Of a DNA stretch of 64,000 nt, positions 57,606 to 64,000 are shown one piece after another. The first letter of the stretch is position 1. Each line of letters opens with the position of its first letter. The position numbers were made by a program, and so were the translations under genes. The stretch spans positions 1 to 64,000 of the forward strand of contig JAOTOM010005145.1 of NCBI GenBank assembly GCA_034440615.1, in the 5' to 3' direction. This DNA comes from Ashinkailepas kermadecensis. Taxonomy: Eukaryota > Arthropoda > Thecostraca > Neolepadidae. The notes under the pieces are model-generated. The model was not told the origin of the DNA, did not search any database, and was given only the letters and a program-made list of their open reading frames with translations.

Positions 57606-58929
57606 CTCCCTGCCCTCAGATATCCGGGCAAATTATCTAATTGTATGTTTATATCGTTTGCCGAAGCCTTATGGAGTATAATAGTGTTACGTTTCGTTTG
57701 TACCCAGCGTACAGTTCCACATTTCTCCGTTTATTGCAACAAGTTGTGAGCACTTGCACAAAAAGGACGGTAACAAAAACAACGCGTCTTCTCGACAACA
57801 ATGCCGACGACCCAGTTCCGCATCACATAATACATTTGGCCCCCAGGAACACGGCGAAGGAGACACCTAGGTCATTGCGATATATACTGTTGTTCTTTCG
57901 CTCGGGCACCGCAACGCCTTGTGTGAGCTGTGTGAGCTGTGTGTTTTTGCGCTTGTGTGTGCGTGTGTGTACTTTTGTCACGTTTGGCTGTCAGCTTGAC
58001 TAAGTTCAACGATGCCGGATGGAAATACCCTCAAAATGCGTCAGTCGAACGCATGCATCAAAGCCGCATAGCTTTCCGGCGATGGGTATAGGATGGGATG
58101 AAGCCTGCCCTCCACGGAACAAGTGTGAATCTGAGGTGTTGGCTGGCCAGCTAAGACTCAAGCTAGCGTTCCGACCGCGCGCATATGCCCTGGACATCAC
58201 AACGTCACAACACACAGTCACAAGCAGTCGCCATCGACCAATCCCAACCACACAGCAATAAATAATCAGACAATAAATAGTGACGCTCCACACCTCCGTA
58301 CGCACACCAAAGTCAACAGAGAGTGGAGTCACGCTGCGGTGTGACGTCATCGCATCGATACTGTTTCGTGTCGCTCGCCTGCTGGCTTGATCCCAGTCAC
58401 GCGTGACGTGTCACGCGTCGGGCCGTTCTCGCACGCGGCGCGCTTACCGGACCTGTGCCGGCGGGCAGGGTCGGTCAGTCGCCTCAGGCGATCCGACGGG
58501 TGTGGCCACTGGCACCGTCGCGGCCGCAGTTGGGGTACCGCGCACAGACCGCCGTCAGCTCGCACAGCGGGCGACCCGTCTCTTGTCAGCCTAGTCAGTC
58601 CGATGTCTCGACTACGGGCGGCTTCGTCGTCTTGCCGGCGAGCTCTTCCTCCCGGTCCAGCGCGCCTGAGACTGTCACTGGCTACAGAGGATGTGGCGAC
58701 TGCCCCGGCACACTCGCCATCCTGGTCCGGCGGTCTGGGGCGCATGAGGCTGTCGCGTTGCAGAGGATTGGCCGGACAGAAGATCTTCCTCACGCGTCGT
58801 CATTGGCTACAGAGGACGGAGCAACTGCCGGGCGGCGCTCGGTCAGAGTCCGTCGCATCCGTCTCTCTCTCTCTCTCTTTCTCACCATCACAGTCAATAC
58901 CCGGCACGCCCGGGAGGCGCGTGCGTGCG

Positions 58930-59094
58930 CTAGAACAGCATGATCTGCTCTATCCACTTGCGGAAGTATGTGATGCGGGTGTAGACGCCCGGCTGGTTCT
59001 GCTGCGCGCAGCCGATGCCCCAGCTGATAATGCCGATCAGCTCGCTGCGGTCGGAGTTGGTGCGCTGCAGCACCAGCGGACCGCCGGAGTCGCC
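58930..59094 (-). CDS. S1 serine protease, last exon (catalytic Ser)
   Basis: Terminal exon of a trypsin-like (family S1) serine protease. It begins GDSGGPLVL with the catalytic serine, then [20 protein letters not shown] and [12 protein letters not shown], and stops at 58,932-58,930. The Gly in SWGIGC and the 'PGVYTR' block are standard. The Asp six residues before the catalytic Ser lies in the preceding exon (GGRDSCE), indicating trypsin-like Arg/Lys specificity. The acceptor CTGCCGCAG is just upstream (59,096-59,095) and phase is 0. The strict match to the Stubble/filzig type of arthropod cuticle and tracheal proteases is my recollection of the family. The N-terminal region is not in view. 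Confidence 0.95.
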   Translation of the reverse strand, partial: GDSGGPLVLQRTNSDRSELIGIISWGIGCAQQNQPGVYTRITYFRKWIEQIMLF

Positions 59095-59460
59095 CTGCGG
59101 CAGGCCGAGACAGCAGCGTCACAACACCGGCACAACACCGGCACAGCTGTGACGGCACGGCTGGCAATGCTGGCTGGCTATCAGCCCCACACGCACTGTA
59201 TCGCCTGGGGCAGGTGTGAACTGGGCACGAGCGGAGCATCCGCAATGACCGAGCGTCGGGAACAGTTGGCATTCCAAAGCCCTAAGGCGTTGTCACGCGA
59301 TGATATGTAATCTATGTCGATGAGACGTCCGTTACGTGCCTGGCGCTTAAGCAGACACATCGTTCTACAGTATGGCAAAATTGTTTGTGTGCGCGAGCGT
59401 TCGCCCATCCGACACAGCAATGACTTACATCTCTTATCCAGTCGCCCACATCTCACCTAA

Positions 59461-59560
59461 CACGAGTCTGTCCGTGCCAGCGGTCCAGTCGCCCACACCT
59501 CACCTCGCACGAGTCTGTCCGCGCCAGCGGTCCAGTCGCCCACATCTCACCTCGCACGAG
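59461..59560 (-). repeat. 47-bp tandem repeat of the protease exon donor
   Basis: CACGAGTCT on the plus strand occurs at 59,461, 59,508 and 59,555. Each unit reads, on the minus strand, AGACTCGTGCGAGGTGAGAT-type sequence: the last exon bases and the donor GTGAG, followed by CGACTGGACCGCTGG. Two downstream decoy donors follow the real one at 59,550. Confidence 0.93.
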
Positions 59561-59705
59561 TCTCGGCCTCCGATGGCCCAGCCGGCGCACAGGAAGATGT
59601 TGGGTATGTGCTCCACGAAGCCCGCCTCGCGGTACATGCTCTCGCAGGCGTCGTTCGTGATTACTGGCACCGACACCTCCTGCAGCTTGGACGGCAGTGG
59701 TCCGC
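59551..59705 (-). CDS. S1 serine protease, penultimate exon
   Basis: Encodes (S)GPLPSKLQEVSVPVITNDAC, then MYREAGFVEHIPNIFLCAG and GGRDSCE. This is the region between the second beta-barrel's 'TGWG' and 'GDSGG', with the conserved Cys pair positions (DAC, LCAG) and DSC, whose Asp defines trypsin-like specificity. Acceptor CCCACAG ends at 59,706; donor GAG/GTGAGA starts at 59,550. Phase 1 in, 0 out. Both edges carry tandem duplications. Confidence 0.95.
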
Positions 59706-59930
59706 CTGTGGGTTAGAGATCGGACCAGGTCAGGTAGGTCAGTGTCAGTACCTCCTGCAGCCTGGACGGCAGTGGTCCGCCTGTGGGTTAGAGATCGGAC
59801 CAGGTCAGGTAGGTCAGTGTCAGTACCTCCTGCAGTTTAGATGGAAGCGGACATACTATGATTCACGGGTCAGGTCAGGGCCAGCGATTGCTGCGGCTGA
59901 GAGGTCAGGACCGCCTGTGATCCGGGTTGG
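59671..59930 (-). repeat. 75-bp tandem repeat of the protease exon acceptor and start
   Basis: CCTCCTGCAG on the plus strand occurs at 59,676, 59,751 and 59,826. The second unit repeats the first 30 bases of the exon, the ACCCACAG acceptor and about 40 bases of intron almost unchanged; the third is degraded, and fainter traces follow to about 59,930. On the minus strand this places at least one decoy acceptor before the real one. Confidence 0.94.
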
Positions 59931-60680
59931 ATCAGGTCAGAGTAACTTGTGCACATTAGAAGATAGCGGCTCACCTGCGGACTAAAGGTCAAATGAGAGA
60001 GTCAACACCATCTACAGCTTAGGTAGCAAAAGGCCGCCGGTATACGTTTTTGTTTTGTTTCATTCAGCATAGGTAATGCGTACATACTTCTATCTAAACC
60101 GTTAGCACCGAGCGTACAAGAGAGCAATATAGAAACATGCAAGTACAAGCTTAAGAAGCACGCGAAGAACAGTCAGGAACAGAGGGTATGTGTGATTGTA
60201 GTGAGTTCATGTTCATGCGCGACTGTAATACACATATGGTCCCCAGTGTCCTTTATTGACACGAGTGCATGAAAAACCACTGTATGTGTGGATGTGTTTT
60301 TAATATATAAAACACAGTAGGGACATTCCTACATATACGTTGGCCCTCATGAACCAACATGTAGCGCTTCCTCATAGTGATATATATTTTCACACTCCCG
60401 TCTTCGCTTATGTCATACGTGGATAGACGTTGGAAATGAAGTTATCCAGTATCCCAAAGTTGATGTTTTGTACTTTTTCGGTTTGCGCATATCAAAAGCG
60501 CAACCTTTTGCAACCTCACTCTCACCCCCCCCCCCCCATGCTGAGTACACGCCTGTAAGCTCCGCCACTAGATTCACACCTGTAACCTATGTGCTCGGGG
60601 TAGCTTCTACAGTATACTACTGCACACGCCTGCGTGCACAGCTGCGCCTGTACACAGTGGTGTTGTCGGTGTTGGCTTAC

Positions 60681-60796
60681 TCTCATAGAGCCTGCCCCAG
60701 CCGGTGACCCAGGCGGTGCGGTTCAGGTAGTTGTCATCGCCATGAGGCAGACAGATGGGCACGATGTTGGGCGCAAACGGCACCGGCTCGTAAAAC
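60681..60796 (-). CDS. S1 serine protease exon (TGWG)
   Basis: Encodes RFYEPVPFAPNIVPICLPHG, then LNRTAWVTGWGRLYE. This is the middle of the trypsin fold: the 'P..PICLP' block with the Cys of the inter-barrel disulphide and the conserved VTGWG. NRT is a possible N-glycosylation site. Acceptor GTTCCAG ends at 60,797; donor GA/GTAAGC starts at 60,680. Phase 2 in, 1 out. It joins the next exon to give LYESGPLPS. Confidence 0.95.
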
Positions 60797-62096
60797 CTGG
60801 AACACACCAAATGCACCGGGTTATGCACGTCACAAACGGCACAGTCTGCTGTCCAGCCAGGAATTCTTGTCATCTGGTATATATCCCCTGATATCTAACC
60901 AGGAATGCTTGTGACCACGAGCGAGGACTGTAACTGCTGTGACTGTATAATTGCTTACTCACAATTATATGTGCTCTTTTAATTTGACTTTTTACCAGTT
61001 TTACTACAATGTTATTCGTGAAGCGCTCTTAATATTTGTTCAAAGAAAGAGATTCGCGGCAGCATTTCAAGTTCTAATTTTCTAGTTCATAGCCAAGTAT
61101 GCACTTTTGAGCTTGATATTTACAAACTTTAATCAGTGTTTATTCTAAAGTACTCTCAATCTTCGCTCAAAGAAGGCGGCCTGGGGAAATCACTCCGCCG
61201 GGCGAGAAGCTTACTCGGCACCTCACATAACAGCCAGTACTTCCCATCCGGCCCGAGGCGCACAGACACAACGGGATTTATTTGTGTTCCGGAGTCTCGA
61301 GGCGAAGCCCGGGGAGGGACGGCGCTTTATATTTCTGCCCTTAGCAATGCAACTTGATGAATGTATCGCATCCGCCGTCATTTCAGCTTTGCATGCATGC
61401 TTGAAGAGGCGTGGCTGTGCAAACACTGAAGGCAGTGCGCCTATGACTGATGATGTACACGGAGGGTCGGCTGCACTGCGCTTGTGAGAATTACCGTCGC
61501 TCCTCAATCTCCCCTATGGGCGTCTTACACTGGTCTTTTACAGCCACTTGCGTTTTGACAGTAGTGTATTATATGGACGTCACAGGTGCCAACCAAATTA
61601 CCTGGCCCTGCATCGGATGGTGTCTTGTTTGGCACCATTGGATGCTCGATGGATGTAGGTTGAATTGAGTTTGAAAACAAATGAGAACTCATGTTCTTTT
61701 GAATACATGCCCGAAGCAGAGTAAGCCTAGAAGTGCATGTCGTCAAGACATTGAAACTGCATTCTTCATGCTTGTTGAACTATATTTACGACTTCCTTTT
61801 CCGGTGATTATAACCGCCTGAAGTAAGTTCGGCCTGAGTAAAGTAAAGGAACTTCGCCTAGATCTAGACACGGGCATCATAGACGTGGTCAAACAGGAAT
61901 AATTATATTCAGCAGCAGCTACCAATGTAAACCAGGGGCCAAAGCAGACGTCTGTTCTGCGGTGGTAGGGGTGGCGGTCTATTCTGCGCCACAGCCCGGC
62001 CGTACTGCGGCCCTGACAGACGTCTGCCCGTCGTCGCCGTCCGAGGGGAGGCCGTGTGCACCGGACACGAACTGGCAGTGACCCGTGCCCACCGAC

Positions 62097-62249
62097 CTGA
62101 GCATGGCCAGGTCGTACTCGAAGGTGCGCGAGTCGAACTCCGGGTGGATGGCGATCAGCTCGACGCGCCGCTCCATGTAGGTGTAGGGCTCGGCGTCGTC
62201 CTCCAGATTGTACTCGCCCAGCCGCAGCAGCAGGTTCTCAGGCTTCACA
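62097..62249 (-). CDS. S1 serine protease exon (catalytic Asp)
   Basis: Encodes VKPENLLLRLGEYNLEDDAE, then YMERRVELIAIHPEFDSRTF and EYDLAMLR. The DLAML Asp is the catalytic aspartate. The acceptor GTCGGCAG ends at 62,250, and the donor CAG/GTCGGT starts at 62,096. The exon with the catalytic His (A-x-H-C) and the IVGG activation site must lie further right. I could not find it in 62.3-64 kb, so either it is beyond the window or its exon is too short to recognise. The CACAA microsatellite lies about 100 bases upstream in the intron. Confidence 0.95.
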
Positions 62250-62369
62250 CTGCCGACACACGCAGGCACCGTCACGACGGCCGGCACGACGGCCGGCCCG
62301 GCTCCGCGGCTCTCCGGTCGGATAGGCTCACGCTCGGGGACGTCGCACACATGCCGCCGCCACCGAAAC

Positions 62370-62610
62370 ACGGCGACATAGCACAACACGACACAACAGC
62401 ACGACACAGCACAACACAACACATCAGCACGGCACAACACAACACATCAGCACGACACAACACAACAGCACGGCACAACACAACACATCAGCACGACACA
62501 ACAGCACGACACAACACAACAGCACAACACAACAGCACAACACAACACAACAGCACGACACAACACAACAGCACGACGCAACACAGCACAATGCAACACA
62601 GCGCCATTAT
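62370..62610. repeat. (CACAACACAACAGCACGA)-type satellite
   Basis: A dense array of ACAACAC, AACAGCACGA and ACATCAGCACGA units over about 240 bp in the protease intron just upstream of the 62,249 acceptor. It causes long spurious frames on both strands. Confidence 0.95.
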
Positions 62611-63092
62611 CTGCGTGCAACACACGGCCAGCACATTCGTCATTCGCCACCCTGCAGCACATACTATTGCGTGTCTCATTCTGGCTATGCTTGTTCCCAT
62701 GTGTCCTTGAGTATTGGAAATTTCCCCTGGTTGAGAATCCCTCGTGTGTACATAGTTGTGCCGTACGCAGTGTCCGCGCTTTCTACAATGTACTTCTATG
62801 TGTGCGGGTACGCGGTGTGGAGGCTGCGCTAACACACCATGAACTTGCGCAATGTCGGTAGATCGCACATTTCGCACCAGAATTTATGAATGAAAAGAAG
62901 CTGACAATTTCTAGTCGTATTTAAATTTGGCAAGTCGGCGCATCTCTTATTTACATTTTTGTCGAGAAAACCGAGTCATCTGAGGCCACATATGAGCCAC
63001 GCTACTGTTGTAGCATTGGTCTAACGACAAAGGAAGTGGCGATGTGAGCATGCTTCCGGATGATTACTCACTGAACTGACGTGGGCTTCGAT

Positions 63093-63149
63093 GGGCGTTA
63101 AATGACTATGCAGCCGACGCGCCTTTAAACCAAAATAACCAATCAATCG
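63093..63149 (+). repeat. Dispersed tail repeat, copy near the right edge
   Basis: GGGCGTTAAATGACTATGCA, GCCGACGCGCCTTTAAACC, then AAAATAACCAATCAATC. Confidence 0.75.
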
Positions 63150-63394
63150 ATGTGGGCTACGATCAGTGGAGCTGGCCTGACAGAATCTCTCCGGTAACTA
63201 ACGACTGCGCTTCATCGAGTTATCTGCACAGGAAGCTACAGCGTATCAAGCAACGCAGCAGACGATGGACCACTCTGCTGGTGAGTCTGTCGTGGACCGC
63301 CCCACGGCGAGAGTTCAGTCCAGCTTGCATACTTCAGCTTCAGCATGTCTCGTATGTCGCGTGACACCCGGCATGCACCGTCGGGAGTGCGACA

Positions 63395-63545
63395 CGCGTG
63401 TCGGAGCGGTGGGTCGGAGCGGCGGGTCGGGTCGGAGCGGTGGGTCGGGGCGGCGGGGTCGGGTCGTGGGCGGGGCGGCGGGTCGGGGGGTGGGTCGGGG
63501 CGGCGGGTCGGGTCGGGGCGGTGGGTCGGAGTGGCGGGTCGCCAG
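63395..63545 (+). repeat. GC-rich GGTCGGAGCGGCG minisatellite
   Basis: Short imperfect units of GGTCGG(A/G)GCGG(C/T)GG. They generate Gly/Arg/Ser-rich frames on the plus strand and Pro/Thr-rich frames on the minus strand that are not credible proteins. Confidence 0.9.
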
Positions 63546-64000
63546 CGAGGCCTGGACGGGTGTCGGGTCCCCGGCTGACCTCGGCGCTCGGACAGTCGTC
63601 ATAGTCGGACGGGTGGGCACCAGTCGTCACAGTCGGACGGGTGGGCACCAGTCGTCACAGTCGAGCCGCGGGCGGCGGCGGCCCGACCAACGGGCCCGCA
63701 TGGCCCAGCGCGTTTTGCCGCGTGCGTGTGCATGGCCGGTGAAGAGCTTCAGGAGCGGACCGATCAGTGGACACGAGGCTCAGCTGAGTGCAGGGCTGTC
63801 GGTGCTGCCCTCGTGCCCACTCGGGCGCAAGCCGCAGCTCTCTACCGGGATACGCTCCAGCGAAACGGGATGTAGTGTGCGTTCGAGGTCGCTCAAGCGA
63901 AATTAGAATATCCGGAACTTGAGATATTGATTGATTGATTGATTCCCGCGTTAGGAGCGCCAGCCATATTCTACCCGTGCACCAGTTCCAATATTCATGC

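Larger units (their letters stand above)
55082..58929. other. Spacer between two convergent genes
   Basis: Presumably holds the 3' untranslated regions of FPGS (from the left) and of the protease (from the right). No clear AATAAA close to either stop is visible. It contains a tail-repeat copy (55,781), a copy of the 32.5-kb repeat (57,378-57,600), a G-run at 57,499-57,510 and a CT microsatellite at 58,861-58,883. Long GC-rich frames at 58,347-59,310 on both strands are not supported. Confidence 0.6.
62611..64000. other. Right edge of the window, mostly repeats
   Basis: No protease exon or other gene could be supported. It contains a tail repeat (63,093-63,149), a GGGTCGGAGCGGCGGGTC array (63,395-63,545), two and a half copies of a 28-bp unit (CGGACGGGTGGGCACCAGTC; 63,600-63,665), and a GATT run near 63,927-63,943. 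The GC-rich part could include an upstream exon of the protease, but no S1 motif is visible. Confidence 0.5.

Noticed and set aside
58387..59310. 307-codon plus-strand frame, and a 148-codon minus-strand frame over 58,347-58,793
   Set aside because: High GC lowers stop frequency. The plus frame overlaps the protease exon in antisense, has no domain, and no splice context supports it.
62054..62710. 218-codon plus-strand frame rich in His/Asn/Thr
   Set aside because: It runs antisense through the protease exon at 62,097-62,249 and then through the CACAA satellite. The repeat explains the open frame.
63265..63906. 213-codon plus-strand frame, with overlapping Pro-rich minus frames
   Set aside because: It is produced by the GC-rich GGTCGG array. 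Gly/Arg repeats only and no domain.
62300..64000. Search for the catalytic-His exon (AxHC) and IVGG site of the protease
   Set aside because: No matching codons found on the minus strand, so no exon is claimed here.

Overview
The window is nuclear DNA of an animal, most likely an arthropod. The genes are split into short GC-rich exons separated by long introns. The intergenic DNA is AT-rich, full of degenerate transposons, and dotted with TTAGG/CCTAA runs of the arthropod telomere type. The trypsin-like protease at the right end most resembles arthropod Stubble/filzig-type enzymes. I cannot name the species; a crustacean such as a barnacle would fit, but that is inference.

Layout. 1-7.4 kb: no recognisable gene, only degenerate repeats and two small foldbacks. 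7.4-9.9 kb: a decayed piggyBac-type transposase with an apparent intron. 10-13.8 kb: AT microsatellite, TTAGG-type repeats, a CR1-like LINE 3' fragment and a 748-bp MITE-like element. 14.1-16.2 kb: a 5'-truncated Penelope-like element with reverse transcriptase and GIY-YIG endonuclease. 16.2-23.8 kb: more dispersed repeats, a LINE fragment, a direct duplication and a nearly full-length CR1-like LINE on the minus strand (ORF1 with SGNH esterase; ORF2 with endonuclease and RT) broken by frameshifts. 26.9-29.6 kb: a very large imperfect palindrome with tRNA-like segments near its centre.

31.4-55.1 kb: the plus-strand folylpolyglutamate synthase gene (FPGS). Ten exons are recognised, from near the N-terminus to the stop codon, and their phases join without a break. 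Its 7.9-kb intron holds a three-level nest: a LINE of the Jockey/I type is split at 37,999 by a 2.92-kb Transib-like (RAG1-type) DNA transposon with 5-bp target duplications, and that transposon contains a foldback element. 49.6-54 kb: another TTAGG-rich repeat cluster with a palindrome, inside the last FPGS intron.

58.9-62.3 kb: the last four exons of a minus-strand S1 serine protease. FPGS and the protease are convergent, about 3.8 kb apart.

The most striking observation is that most exon edges of both genes carry tandem duplications that include the splice site, usually with a piece of the exon, and run into the intron. Unit lengths are 42, 47, 72, 73, 75 and 79 bp. They produce arrays of decoy splice donors or acceptors beside the real ones. 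This looks like a systematic property of this genome.
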